Notes: generated by a model from the sequence alone, not told the origin. A stretch of DNA of 64,000 nucleotides from Gnetum montanum (GCA_015680685.1 MNCI01037953.1:1627826-1691825), one strand, 5' to 3'. Shown: positions 11,640-22,903, counted from the first letter of the stretch. Made by a program: numbers and translations.

Positions 11640-12180
11640 TGGATGACTAGAGAAGAAGGATGTTCCATGCATCGCATATAACAATAATGGGTGCAATTGT
11701 GTGTAGAAAATTTGGTCCATCAAAAGTACATACATTAAAGCAAGCAATCAGTGTGCACAAGAAAAAAATATTCAAAAGTGCTGATACATAGCAGCCATAA
11801 AGCAAGAGGGTACCCAGTGGTTGATAGCACATTATGCATGGAACTTACTGAGAGCCTGACATGTGCTTACGTTGACAGCATGGATGAACTTGAGAAAGTT
11901 CATCACGAACTTTTTGATGATGAAGATGATGATACCTATTGGGAAGAGTTGGAAATCATTGATAATTTCAAGCAGGATTCCCTAGAGTTAAAAAATCTAC
12001 TAGTTGACATGGAGTATGCATTTTAAACAATTGTAAGCTAGTTATCATCAATGCCAAACTTGCTCTTGAGAAAAAAGAAAATTTATTAAAGGTTGTTAAC
12101 AAATGGCCAACATCCTTTGCTTGGTCATATCTTGAGCTAACTGGAATCAATCCAAGGATATGCTAGCATTGCATTTACAC
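11640..12180 (+). pseudogene. Protease-RT linker of element 3
   Basis: An open stretch at 11,751-12,026 encodes an acidic segment (ELFDDEDDDTYWEELE) typical of the variable linker between protease and RT in Athila elements. Beyond it stops appear, and the text leads into the RT N-terminus (CHIDDI-like regions are not recognisable). No catalytic motif is expected here. Confidence 0.5.
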
Positions 12181-13080
12181 TAACCTAAGCATGAAGCTAA
12201 GAAGGCAATCATAAAGGTGGTTGAACACCAAACTGAAGCAAATCATCAAGGAGAAAATAGAACAACTCCTCAAGGTAGGGTTCATCTATCCCGTCATGGA
12301 TAGTAAGTGGGTTAGCCAATTTATAATTGTGCCAAAGAAAGGTGGCAAGTTGTAGGTTTGCATCAACTTTAGGTTGTCAAATATGTCAATATTTAGAGAT
12401 CATTTCCCATTGACCAAGTGTTGGACACCATTTCTAGGCATTGCTATTATAGCTTCTTGGATGGTTATAGTGGCTATAACCAAATCCAAATTGGACCCGA
12501 AGATTAGGCAAAGACTACATTCACAAGTTACTAGGGGAATTTTGCATATTGTAAGATGCCATTTGGTCTATGCAATGTTCTTGCAACATTTCAATGCTTG
12601 GTCCTTAGTGTTTTTCAATAGCAGATTGGTAGTAGGGTAGATGTCTCTATGGATGACTTCCCTACCTATGAAGCTACATTTGAGCAAGCCATGGACCACC
12701 TTGAGTAGGTTTTGAAAAGATATCTTGAAATAAACCTTAGGCTCAATTGGAAGAAAAAATATCTAATGATCCATGAGGGAATAGTATTGGGGCATCGAAT
12801 TTCATAAGAAGGGATTGAGGTACACCCAGAAAAGATAAGGGTCATCCAAGGAATCACACACCAACTAGAGATAGTCAAAGATATCCAATCATTCCTTGGA
12901 CATACTGGCTACTATCAATGATTCATAAAGAATTTCTCTAAGATTGTCAAGCCATTGGTCATGCTTATGAAGAAAGATGCTCCATTCATTTGGACCAAGG
13001 AATGTGAACATGCATTCCAACTATTAAAAAGAAAAACTTGTAAAATCCCCAAATTCTATAGGCACCAGACTAGTCTAGAC
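12181..13080 (+). pseudogene. Reverse transcriptase of element 3, heavily decayed
   Basis: RT copies genomic RNA into cDNA. The domain is recognised from fragments spread over several frames: VPKKGGKL.VCI near 12,330, the MPFGLCNAPATFQ-type region near 12,550, a KC-motif (LRLNWKK) near 12,740 and the connection region SFLGHTGYYQ near 12,890. Stops occur about every 20-30 codons. The YxDD-box position near 12,640 reads as SMDDF-like after decay. It is non-functional. It sits between the acidic linker and RNase H, as expected. Confidence 0.65.
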
Positions 13081-13470
13081 CATTTCACATAATGACAGAT
13101 GCATCTAATTATGCCTTGGAAGCTATGCTTACACAATTGGATAATAAGAAATGTTCATATTACATTGATTATGTGAGTTGAAGCATTGTGGGTGCACAGT
13201 TGAATTACATCACAACTAAGAAAGTACTAATGGCAGTGGTGTATGCTCTTGAAAAGTTCAGGCACTATGAACTTGGCTATAAGGTTTTTGTGCACACAAA
13301 TCATAATGCCATATGCTTCCTAATGAATAAGCCAACGGTGAGTCCCTGTATCATATGGTGGCTCATGATATTATTGGAATTAGATCTTACAATGGTAGAT
13401 TAGAAAGGGACTAAGAATGTGGTTGCTGACCACCTCTCTTGGTTAAGAAGGGATAATAAAGAGGAGGAGA
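13080..13470 (+). pseudogene. RNase H domain of element 3
   Basis: This is the RNase H attached to RT, which degrades the RNA strand of the hybrid. Visible motifs in order are MTDASNYALEAML (first catalytic Asp, about 13,095), QLNYITTKKVLMAVVYALEKFRHYELG (about 13,200; functional copies have a Glu in the TTEKE motif, here TTKK), VHTNHNAICFLMNK (third position, usually a TDH) and VVADHLSWL (about 13,425). The catalytic Glu is replaced and one Asp is Asn. Only one RNase H is present, as expected for Athila and unlike elements 4 and 8. Confidence 0.8.
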
Positions 13471-13544
13471 GCTCACTCTCTAATTAATTTCTAGATGAAA
13501 TCCTCTTTATAGGAGTAATTAATGATCAATTTCTCACTACAAAA

Positions 13545-14848
13545 AAATGATATGATGGCATCCTCACTTACCTTCTTACTCAGGAGATGCCACAAGATTT
13601 GGACTTTAGGAAGAAACAACAGTTTCTTCATCAAGCAAAGTACTTCATGGAAATTAATGAATATCTTTATAAGGTATGTGCCAATGGCCTAGTTTGTTGG
13701 TGTGTCCTTGATGTGGATCAACTATGCATTTTCTAGGATCCTCATGAAGGCCCTTGTGGAGGCCACTTTGTAGGGAGATGCATGGCCATAAAAATCCTGA
13801 TGGTAGGATATTAGTAGCCTACAATCTTCATGGATGCCCACCGATTTGTTTGATCTTGTGAACACTATCAAAGAGATGGTGGGATGATTACATGAATGGA
13901 GGGTTCCCAATAGTGGGTTCAACCACTAGAAACCTTTTACATATGGGACATTAACTTCATGGATCCCATCACACTCATGTCCAATGAAAAGGTATATATC
14001 TTTGTAGTAGTCGACTATTGCATCCAGTGGGTAGAAGCAACAACCTTCACCAATTGTACATCATCTATTGTTGCTAGATTTGTAAAAAAAAATGTTGTAC
14101 ATAGGTTTGGGGTGCCACATGCACTAATTTTTAACAATGGAACTCATTTTATAGGTGTCACCTTTTGAAAACTTATGCAATGCTTAGGGGTCAAACATAA
14201 ATTGACAACACTTGATCATCCCCAAGCCAACGGTCAAGCAAAGGTAACTAACAAGGAGATCATAAAGATCCTAACAAGGACCATAAGCAAAAATAGAAGA
14301 TATTTGAGCACAAAACTCAACAATGCCCTTTGGGCCTACTACTCAACATGGAAACTCCGTATTGGATACTCTCCCTATGAGTTGGTATACAGAAAACTTT
14401 CAATGCTTCCAATTCAATCCAACCATTGCACACTCTCTATAGCCTATGAATTGAATCTTGACCTAAGCCTAGAACAAAAATAAAGGTTAATAAACCTCAA
14501 TGTGCTAGAGAAAAATTGATTAGTGGCCCTATCTTTGAATGAAGTGCATACGACATTCAACAAGCAATGCCATGACCTGAGAATATGGAAAGTAAAATTT
14601 CAATTGAGAGATAAGGTTCTTCATTGGAACACCACATACGTACCCAAGAAAACAAAGTTCCAAATGTTGTGAGAGGGACCTTACATAATTACTGAAACCT
14701 TTCCTTCTAGGGCCATGACCATATACAGACTTGAGAGCCCAAATAAAATGTAGTTGGTCAACATCCAAAAAATAAAGCTTTTGTATGAGCATAAGCAAGC
14801 CAATCGAATGAATACCTCAATGGATGAACAACCATGTTCAATTTTTTA
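13545..14848 (+). pseudogene. Integrase of element 3
   Basis: Integrase inserts the cDNA. It starts with a zinc-binding region (HEGPCGGHF.G at about 13,740, CEHYQRDGG near 13,860). The core follows at 13,959-14,480, with VVVDYCIQWVEA (first Asp kept), IFNNGTHF (second Asp now Asn) and HPQANGQAKVTNKE (the expected catalytic Glu now Lys). The C-terminal part holds EGPYIITETFPSRAM near 14,680, the GPY/F module. Pol appears to stop at TAG 14,846-14,848. Two of three catalytic residues are lost. Confidence 0.8.
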
Positions 14849-16384
14849 GATCTCCTCCTTCCAACTCAATCATGGGGGAGATGGCTATCCATCCTAAATC
14901 ATCCATATGGCTTCTCAGTTTTTCTATTTTTTGTTTTTCACATTTTTGATTTTAGAATTTTTATTTTACACCTTTTTAATTTTAAAGCTCTTTCCTATTT
15001 TACACCATTGTTAGTACACTTAAACATTTCTTAAACATTTTGCACTTTCTTATAAATTTTACTTTGTTTTTTTTAAGAGTGATTTTCAAATTCTTGCTAA
15101 TAAATATGCTTTGTGCCAATAGGACATAATGGTGTTGTAGTTGTTACGAATGGTGGTTTGTGCTTTATTTTTTATTTGCTAATGTTTGGTTTCTATTTTT
15201 TAATTTTTGTGTTAATTACTGAGTCATGATTTCTTTTTCATGGAACAAGTAGTGAGTCCATGACATCCACTCATTCACAAACTCTATAGTTTTCCTTGTT
15301 TTCGGAGTTTGAGATCCTTTTCATTAAATAAACTTTTAATAAATTGGTGACCTTGGTAGTTTCCAAAATTGGAAAGGATTTAAAGGTTTGTACAGGGTGT
15401 GACTTCAAGGGAACTCAATACTTTTTGTACTCTTTTACTTACTTGGGTGCTTGAGTGTTTTTCATCGACTTCTTACTATTCCATGTTCCAATAATAGGAA
15501 GTCAAATAAAGTCTTTACATGGTGTAGTTTCCATAAAAGAAAAAAGAAAAAAGAAAAACCATGTTGGGAATTCGAAGCACATCCCTTAGATAAATAAATA
15601 GGCTACAAGAACTGGTTATGGAAATAGAAAGACATGTTATCCATGCCTAAAGGTCCCCTCTAACTAAAGCCCTCTCTCACTTCCTACTTGTCTTTTCTCC
15701 CATTTGTGGAACAATGGTTGTTCTATGGGTGTGCTCTTGTGTCTTGAGGGGGTGGATTGATCTTGGAGTCATGATGCAAAGTCACTGAAAGAGGTTGATT
15801 TTAGTCTAGACTAAGGATGGATCTTCTTAGGTCATTTTAAACACAAAATTCACAAGGGGCTTTTTATGATCTTAGTTTGGAATTCCATTCCACCTTCTCT
15901 ATCATCCACCTATGCTAACAATAATTTACCTCACTGCTAGTGTCTATGTTCTTGATTCCATGTCTTGGTTTGACGTACTTGAATTCTTAGGTGGAATCTT
16001 TTGGGTGTTGGTCCTTAACTTCCATCAACCATTAATCACCTATGGGATCCATGGACTTCTTAGGCTGAGGTTATGCAAGGGTAAACAATGAATATGCCTG
16101 CTATGGGAGGATTCACTTGCATATCTCTTGGTTGGGTTTGTTAAGTACCTTATCCTTGGGCATTCTTGCTAATAGAATCTTTTGTACACTCATCTTCTAC
16201 ATTAGACCATGTGCTCCTTTAACTATTTTATTTAATAAATATGTTCTCCATAAAAATTTTCAATTTTTGAGCTTTCAAAGATCCTCTCAATGATTCTATC
16301 ATATTTTTGGCTTTTCTAGAATTCCATGGACTCCAATTTCATTGAAACATTCCTCATATTTTTTGAGATATTGCCATTTGAAAA
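14849..16384 (+). other. Non-coding spacer between pol and the 3' gene of element 3
   Basis: There is no domain or convincing open frame. The first 40 bases (CTTCCAACTCAATCATGGGG) are strongly conserved on the other strand in element 6 (47,955-47,985). A short block at 15,636-15,663 (ACATGTTATCCATGCCTAAAGG) matches a motif triplicated in element 5. The block at 15,770-16,180 is repeated in element 1 (1-400) and element 6 (about 46,730-47,090, minus). It looks like a structured or regulatory spacer, not decayed coding sequence. Confidence 0.6.
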
Positions 16385-16492
16385 TTTTTGCGGATGGGTC
16401 CCGTATACAAGGCCTCGTCGATGAAGCAAGCTTATATATGAGGCCCCGTATATGGGGCCTCATTGATGTAAGGGAAAAATATTATATATATA
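16385..16492 (+). promoter_or_regulatory. Internal promoter-like block before the 3' gene (element 3)
   Basis: GGCCTCGTCGATGAAGC and GAGGCCCCGTATATGGGGCC are the same words that make up U3 of this element's LTRs, and they end in GGGGCCTCATTGATG followed, at 16,481-16,492, by ATTATATATATA, a TATA-like box. In the 3' LTR the order is the same: GGGGCCTCGTTGAC, about 20 bases, then the TATA box. A start near 16,515 would give a leader of about 120 nt before the splice donor at 16,638. Equivalent blocks occur in elements 5 and 6. Confidence 0.55.
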
Positions 16493-16637
16493 CATGACTC
16501 TACTTTGAAAATTTTACATTTTCTCACAAACACCAAAGGAGTTTTTCAATTTTTCAGAGCCCAATACCTTCTACAACCCATAACTTCCAAACAATTTATC
16601 CAAATCACTTCATTCTTTGACCTTGTAGCTATCGAAG

Positions 16638-16939
16638 GTAAGCTCTTCATCATGGGGGCCACAAATGTACCATTTTTGATAGAAATGTTTTCACCATTTT
16701 TCTAACTCCCACAAAGGTTTAACTAAGAAATGAACTATTAAACACCAAATTACAAGAGTTAAACCTTTCCAACAAACTTTGATGATAATTATAATAAATA
16801 ATTAATAAAATAATAATAAAATAATTAATCTACCATGGTCCAATCTTAGCTAAAATATAACTAACTAATGAGAGAAGGTATTCAAATATTTAGAGTTACA
16901 CATTATATCTACTAATCCATGGATGTCTTGTGACCGCAG
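16638..16939 (+). other. Putative leader intron of the element 3 3' gene, 302 nt
   Basis: The donor GAAG|GTAAGC (intron starts 16,638) and acceptor GTGACCGCAG (ends 16,939) fit plant splice sites, and the acceptor lies immediately before the ATG at 16,940. The interior is AT-rich, as plant introns are. Elements 5 and 6 have GTAAG donors 320 and 308 nt upstream of their ATGs, although the element 6 acceptor has decayed from AG to AA. The agreement of three diverged copies makes chance unlikely. Confidence 0.6.
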
Positions 16940-18381
16940 ATGGCACCAAAAGGGAAACACATGTAGGAAGCAGGATTGTCTCAACCAAGGAGGAAATGAC
17001 CTAGAATGGGAAGAGGTGAAGAATAGGCCTAAGAAGAACTATTGGTGACCCATGCCATTGGTCCTCTTAGGGAAGAGGCAGAGGTGGAATCTATCCAACA
17101 GATTCTAGAACCAACAATAGCAATAGAACACTCCCATTGGGATGATGTGCTAGCACAACCAAAAAATATTGAGGTGGCCTTAATAGAGGCTTCCCTAAAT
17201 CAAATCAAATTGAGGGAAATCCAAAAATCAGTGCTTCAAGAGTTAAAATTTTGGCCCTTTTCTAGAGCATGCACCAAGAGAAGTGCAGGACCAGCTGAAG
17301 ACTGACAACGATGTTCTACCAATCCTTGGCAAAGGCCACACAACATAAGATTTAGAAAGCCTTGGACTAGATCCACCAAGAAAATGTGTAATTGACCATA
17401 GAAAACCATCACCTATGGAATGTTAAAGAGCATAAGAAATAATTAACAAATTTCATCCATCAACAACAGGAGCAACTAGCCAGAGTAAACACAGAACTAA
17501 GGAGATTGATAGCAGAGAATAGGAATCTCTCCATGGAGGAGGCGCACACTCTTTGCTAGAAAATTATAATTAAGGTAGCTAATTAGAAATCTAAAGCTCT
17601 CAAATTTGAGAAATTCAAAGATCATTATAGAGAGTAGGTTGGTCTACAAAAGAAAGTAAACAAAAAGCACATCTAGTTGACGAAGGTAAAAGCAAATGAA
17701 GCCCTCTAGTAACTCCAACAAGGCAAAGAAGTTTGGCAACCCATCGTTGATGGGATAAATGTATACAACAAGGTAGAAATCCACACAAAGGAGTTGCAAA
17801 TCAAGGAGATGATAGAATATATGAAGCTCGCCAATGTCTGTTATGCAAAACTAGCCATGTTGAAAGCTGGATGGCTGTGGTCAGAGCTTAAGAAATAGTT
17901 GGCTAGCTCATACTTATTGTACGAGGCCAAGTTTAGGCATCACAAAGACACCATGTAGAAGCTTGTAGTGGAAAATGATAAACTTGAAGTTCTCAAGGCA
18001 TGATTCATTGACTAATGATTAGCTCCCAAGAGCCTAGCCAAAAGGATGAATGACTATCAGGAGTTGCAAAATGTAGTTAGGGAATTTGACATCGAACGCA
18101 AATAGTTCATTGCCTGGTTTGTGAATGTGAAGGAGATGTTTCCAATAATGCTTTGTCTGTGGGATATCCCCATTCTAGCCCACATTGGTGATGTTGCGTG
18201 AACTATAAATGATCCTTAGAGTAAGGAGGAGAAGAGGAAGGCATTAGTAGATGCCTTTCACCTTTCATTAGAGGTTGTAATTACAGTAGGATAGCCACAG
18301 CTACCTTAGCTACTACATGTGCCTGAAGCTAGTGAAGGTCCTTCAGAACTTCAAGAGCCTACACCACCTAGGCCTATATGA
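16940..18381 (+). pseudogene. Extra 3' gene of element 3 (unknown function, decayed)
   Basis: It starts ATGGCACCAAAAGGG (Met-Ala-Pro-Lys, a basic N-terminus shared with element 5) and ends at TGA 18,379-18,381 after a Pro-rich tail (LQEPTPPRPI). An open part at 17,042-17,305 reads THAIGPLREEAEVES, also seen in element 6. The middle (17,300-18,200) is rich in Glu, Lys, Gln and Leu and looks like a coiled coil. Around 20 stops are present. The position after integrase matches the envelope-like gene of Athila elements, but I see no signal peptide or membrane segment. A middle segment lost here but kept in elements 5 and 6 resembles a plant transposon protein domain. Confidence 0.6.
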
Positions 18382-18604
18382 TATTCTCCACCATCTTCAT
18401 GCCATCAAAGCATGTGCTATCAAATTTTTGTGTAGTCATGTCATAGTGTTCAATTTTGTGTCATGAACACCACAATTTTTGTAATTTTTTGATTTGTACA
18501 AGTGAGCATTTAGTTTTGTCAAGTTAGTTTGTTTTGTAAGAGTTAGTTAATAATCCCATACCTTTTCAATTTTGTAAGGGAACTCGAGGATGCATTTTCA
18601 TTTA

Positions 18605-18616
18605 GTTGTGGGGGTA
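18605..18616 (+). other. Polypurine tract of element 3
   Basis: GTTGTGGGGGTA directly precedes the 3' LTR and would prime plus-strand DNA. The same GTGGGGGTA occurs before the LTR of element 1 and, on the minus strand, element 6. Confidence 0.75.
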
Positions 18617-19572
18617 TGATGAGTGTCAAAGTGTTGCATCAATGGGCCCTCATTGACACGGCCTCATCAATGGACCTCCTTTGATGGGGCCTTATTTACA
18701 TGGTGTTGCCCCGTCGATGGGGCGATATCAACATAGCATTTGCTATGTCTATGGGGCCTCGTTGACATAGTATTGTAGCAAAAACTATAAATATGAGTTC
18801 TTAGTCATGTTTATGAGCATTCAATTCATAGTAGTAGCCGAACTCTTATATTTTTTGCATTTGAAAGTTAGTATATTTTCCCGAGTGCCTACATCAGGAG
18901 TCATTACGTGTATGGATCTTTATTCAAGCACTATTGTACTTGAACCAAACCAATGTATATGAAAATAAAGACGAGCTTCTTGATAAACCTTGTAGCATTA
19001 TGGAAAGTTTTAATGTTTTATTCTTGCATTTAATGTTTTTAGATATTTATTCAATGTTTCTTAGTAATTAAGCTAATAAAGTGATTAAGTAAGATAAGCT
19101 AAATAGGTTAAATACATATGTATGACCACTTCAAGCATAAACATGTATTCACTTGGTAATCCTAGTAATGTTATTACTTAGTGTGCCTAGTAGCATAATG
19201 CTTGGTAACCTAGTAGTGGGTACATGGGTTCAGGATGTATACGAAAAGTGGGATTGGATGCTTATGTTGGGACTAGTTAGAGATTAGTTAGTTAGTTAAA
19301 TTAAATTAGTTATTAAATTACTTCATCTCCCTCTTTAAGCTCCAAAGAACATAAAATACAAAACAATAAAAATCATATGCCTTGATTACACTTAACCATA
19401 CCATGTGCATCACAAGTATAATTGGGAAGACAATGAACGACCTTAGGGCAAGGTTTAATTCCTAGAAGACTAGTGTACTAGAAACTATAGAGTCCATGGA
19501 ATTTGACTGAATTAAGCGTAAACACTTTGTGATTCATATGGTTGGATGTAGGGGTACCTCAACCGCTCATCA
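18617..19572 (+). repeat. 3' LTR of element 3
   Basis: It runs TGATGAGTGTCAAAG ... CCGCTCATCA, 956 bp, pairing with 7,721-8,668. The TATA box lies at 18,785-18,794 and AATAAAGACG near 18,963. U3 contains GCCCCGTCGATGGGGC, the 5' LTR palindrome with one changed base. After the end comes ATAAT, the imperfect target repeat. Confidence 0.9.
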
Positions 19573-19670
19573 ATAATATAAGTCATGAATGTACATGTGC
19601 AACCTAATCATAATTTGTGGATAGCCAATGTAAATTCACTAGTAGTTGAGGTTCAGTTTGTGATCACAGT

Positions 19671-21367
19671 TGTACTGACTGAAATTGTCGGTGTAAGGCT
19701 AAAAGGGAAAAACAAATATCGAAAGATCTTTGGATAGGTACAGCTAACCCTGCCTTCGCATGAGGGCAAGCTGGAAAAGAAAATGAAGGTAGAGTGCCTT
19801 GGATGGTCTACACGCAAATCAACCAAGGACTTCCCCAAATGTAAGCTATACCCTACGCTGGGGTTATTGTAACTAGTGCACAAAATGTAAACAGTGACGC
19901 GCAAAATGAAAATAGTGCATATATAGAATTGTATTATAAACAAGGCATAAACTAAATTTAAAATAGAGTAAACAATATAAAGGAAGACAAAAATGAACTG
20001 TATTGTATTACTTAGAATGAATGTGCATTGGTCAAAGCATAGTTGCATGTGTGGATGGAAAGTCAAGCGCTAAGCCTCAAGGTGATATGTTTGCAGGTGG
20101 AGTCAGGTGCGCCCAAGCATCCAAAAGTTTCTAGTCAGTGTTTCCTAAGCTATCAACCTTCAAAATTGCCAACCCCATTTATGTGAATGGATGGGGTATT
20201 TATAAGGTTTGGCTAGGTTTAGGTATGGAACTCATAGATGGATCAATGGCTGAGAAATGAGAGGAAAATGGATCATGTGACAGGTGTTAGGTGGATAGCT
20301 ACATGTCAATTGGACGTGCATAAGCAGGCTACATTCTTGATTGGATGCACTGTATCTTACAGCGTGTGTTGGCCTATGCAAGCTAGCTTACACCCATGGA
20401 AGTAGATACAATTTGGAGTGTAAGAGCTTAACAAGCTCACAGATGATGAAAATTTATAATGAAAATGATAATGTACAACGAGACAGATTGACTCTGGCTT
20501 GCTTGAAACTTCTCAGTCCTTGAATTGACTCCTACAGGATGTTGGTTTGAGTGGTTTTGTGGTTGTTTGAGGCATCTCTATTTCACCAAAGCTTCTAGCG
20601 TGAGTTGATTTTATCTTGGCGTGTCCTTAGCATGTGTTTAGTATGCTTTTGACTGGGCGTGATCAGTACTCACACTTCCAGCGTGACCTCAGCATGAGTG
20701 AGCTAAAAGTGACATATTTCACACCAATTCTTGACCTTTGAAGCCTATTTCTTTGAGTACAGCAACTGTTTGACTGTGGTTGACCATGAGAGTAATCTGT
20801 AGGTTAAAAATTAGGCTTGGATGTGCCTTGTTTTAAACCACTTATGGTAGCTCACGCTGGACTCACACTGCTAGCATGAGCTTAGTATGACCTCAGCGTG
20901 AGCTACAAAAAATTGCAATTTTGGACCTAAAATCTATAATTCTGGAGGCTGGGACTTGAATTTTTCAACAATGAACCCTGAGGATGACTTGTACCTTGGA
21001 AGTTAGATCATTTTGACTCAGTTTTGAGGCTCTCAGAGTTGCTCATGCTGTATCTATGCTGCCAGTGTGACCTCAGTGTGACCATAGCATGAGTTAGAAA
21101 ATTTGTACAATTTGACCTAAAATTTGAACTCCCGAATACTGAAACTTGAAGTGGAAAATAATGACCCTTTAGGATGGCTTGCACCCTCAAATTGGAACAT
21201 GTTTGACTTGATTTTGAAGTCGTTGGAGTTACTCACACTGAGGGCAAGCTAGCTTGACAAGCTGAGTGTGAGTTACATGCCTTAGTCAAATGTTTGCCTC
21301 CTAAAATCTTGAAAGGGTCTGAGTTGTTCTCACTTCAAAGTATTAGGCCAAAATTAGTGGTGTTTCA
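19671..21367 (-). repeat. 3' LTR of element 4
   Basis: On the minus strand it starts TGAAACACCACTAATTTTGG (matching the element 7 LTR start TGAAACACCCTAAAATTTT) and ends TTTCAGTCAGTACA, 1,697 bp. The part at 19,671-20,440 matches the truncated 5' LTR at 33,388-34,140. The minus-strand TATA box (CCTTATAAATACC) is at 20,195-20,207, so U3 is about 1.15 kb and holds the hairpin array. Confidence 0.85.
20660..21275 (-). repeat. Hairpin array in U3 of the element 4 LTR
   Basis: Four inverted repeats occur near 20,670, 20,847, 21,030 and 21,229, spaced 180-200 bp. The best has 13-bp perfect arms (GTAGCTCACGCTG at 20,847-20,859, CAGCGTGAGCTAC at 20,894-20,906; 34-nt loop). The others use the same words (CTCATGCT ... 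AGCATGAG; ACTCACACT ... AGTGTGAGT). The text between hairpins also repeats (TTGACCTAAAAT, TGAGGATGACTTG/TAGGATGGCTTG), so this is a tandem array with a hairpin per unit. It lies upstream of the TATA box. Confidence 0.8.
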
Positions 21368-21384
21368 TTGGCCCCTCTTTGTTG
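21368..21384 (-). other. Polypurine tract of element 4
   Basis: The minus strand reads CAACAAAGAGGGGCCAA directly before the LTR start. Its AAAGAGGGG core is the probable plus-strand primer. Confidence 0.6.
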
Positions 21385-22555
21385 ATGTTTGGAGGAATCC
21401 ACCCGAGAGGCGTCGACAAAGAAGTACAAAACACCATAACCAACCAAGTACCAAGCATTATCCGTTGACCCTTGGTTGGACGTCATCGCACCATGTTTCA
21501 AAAGTACATGGGATTGGGGAAGTGTAGTTTCAAGACACAAGGGGATTGGTTGTAACTGGGGAAATCAAGAGTTAATCAAGGGTTATAATTGCTATTGGAA
21601 TTGTGGGAGAGGAATGTTCTCAAGTGAATGAGCCATATTTTTGGTCCTTTTCAATAGCCAGTGTTTAGTAGACTCAGAACCAAAACATATGAAGTGTGTT
21701 CTTTGGAGCAAACGAGACTCTTGTAGAGTGTTTATAGGAGCCCATTGTAAACAACCAAAGCCATGTGATGATGTGTAACATGATCATTTGAGACACGAGT
21801 GTAAATTTTTTAAGACAATTGCCTTCCCGCCTGGAGCTCAATGGTCTTTGGTCTATGATGTCAATAGGATCATGAAGACCTTTTCCGTGCATTTTGCTCT
21901 TTGATTTTTTTATTCTTTTCTTTTTTTTTTGTTTTTCTTTTATTTTTTGTTTGTTTTTATTTTCTTTTTTATTTTTTTTGTTTTTGTTTTTTTTTTGTTC
22001 TTTTTGGAAGAGCTCGCTTTTAGTGCTATACTCATGCTCATGCATTTGCATTTGTATAATGTATCGTGTACTATGTTTTGTGTTGTAATTACTTAGAGAA
22101 TCACAATGTGCAATAGTGTATCAAGAGTTTTGGGATGAGTAGAATGTGTCTAGGGGATGTAATTGAATAGGATAAGGGGAACATGATGAGGAATAAGGAA
22201 TGTATCAGGAGTGTACTTATGAATGGATTGATTAACCCAGTTGCAGGCATTAGGAAGAATGTGATACCTTGTCGTCATGATGAAGTGCATCTATGCACAA
22301 ACGCCTCAGGTGTGTCATCCCGCAAACACAACTTCAAAAATACAAGAAATCCACAAATGATTCAGTTAACTAAGTACTTTGAACTTGAAAGCAACCAAGG
22401 AGATGGAGCCACCATATGCAATTTCAAAGTAGATAGAACAACATCAGCTTCATCTGGGTCCATGAGAAAAATTATGTAGCAAGTTTTTTTCTAGAATAGG
22501 TATAGCCAATTGCAGCAACATATCTTTTCAAGTATTTCCTGGTCATCGATGATGT
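21385..22555 (-). other. 3' untranslated region of element 4
   Basis: No retroviral domain is present. A pyrimidine run with almost no A (21,894-22,008) gives a Lys/Asn-only reading on the minus strand, which is low complexity, not a gene. The remainder has short open frames on both strands without recognisable content. Confidence 0.5.
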
Positions 22556-22890
22556 TTGCCAGTTTATAGTCTTAGCGGACTGTTGCGGGTTAGTTTCACG
22601 TCATAACCCTTTGTACAGCATTAGCTTAGCATCACAGCGGATGGTGCAGTGCTAGTTTATAGTCATAGCAAACTATGAAGAGGCAAACCAATTTATAGTC
22701 GTAGTGGAATCTGCATGCTAGTTTCATGCCATGGAGGAAAGGTGTGGTAGTTTAGTGTCATATCAGACTGAGCTCTGTGGTGTTAGTTTACTGTCATGAC
22801 GCCAGGACACTCTATGGTGCCAGTTTCAAGTCATAGCCCTAGGACCATTCTATGGTATTAGTTTTAGGTCATGATGCCAGGACTGTTACG
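22556..22890. repeat. Minisatellite of TAGTTTATAGTCATAGCGGA words
   Basis: About ten degenerate copies of a word of the form TAGTTTA-TGTCATAGCGGA start near 22,561, 22,590, 22,624, 22,654, 22,690, 22,720, 22,748, 22,785, 22,823 and 22,858, a period of about 30-38 bp. It begins just after the pol stop codon (22,904 on the minus strand). The same word recurs at 26,470-26,530 and 29,045-29,300 inside element 4. Confidence 0.75.
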
Positions 22891-22903
22891 TACCTTCGGT
22901 TGA

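Larger units (their letters stand above)
7721..19572 (+). mobile_element. Element 3: end-to-end Athila-like Ty3/gypsy retrotransposon
   Basis: It spans 11.85 kb with both LTRs, a primer-binding site, polypurine tract and imperfect 5-bp target repeats (ATCAT/ATAAT). Domain order is gag, protease, RT, RNase H, integrase, long spacer, extra 3' gene, which is the Athila/Calypso-type plan. All coding parts carry many stops, and both the primer-binding site and the integrase active site are mutated, so it cannot move on its own. LTR divergence is plainly visible and mostly transitions, which fits an old, methylated insertion. Confidence 0.85.

Noticed and set aside
14529-14798. Minus-strand open frame over the end of integrase in element 3
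   Set aside because: Shadow of the integrase C-terminal region, which reads on the plus strand with a GPY motif.
21674-22051. Lys/Asn-rich minus-strand open frame
   Set aside because: It is the complement of a pyrimidine run (21,894-22,008). Low complexity and no conserved text, so not a gene.
22183-22479. 98-codon plus-strand frame in the element 4 3' region
   Set aside because: No recognisable motif and no counterpart in element 7 or 8; chance frame cannot be excluded.
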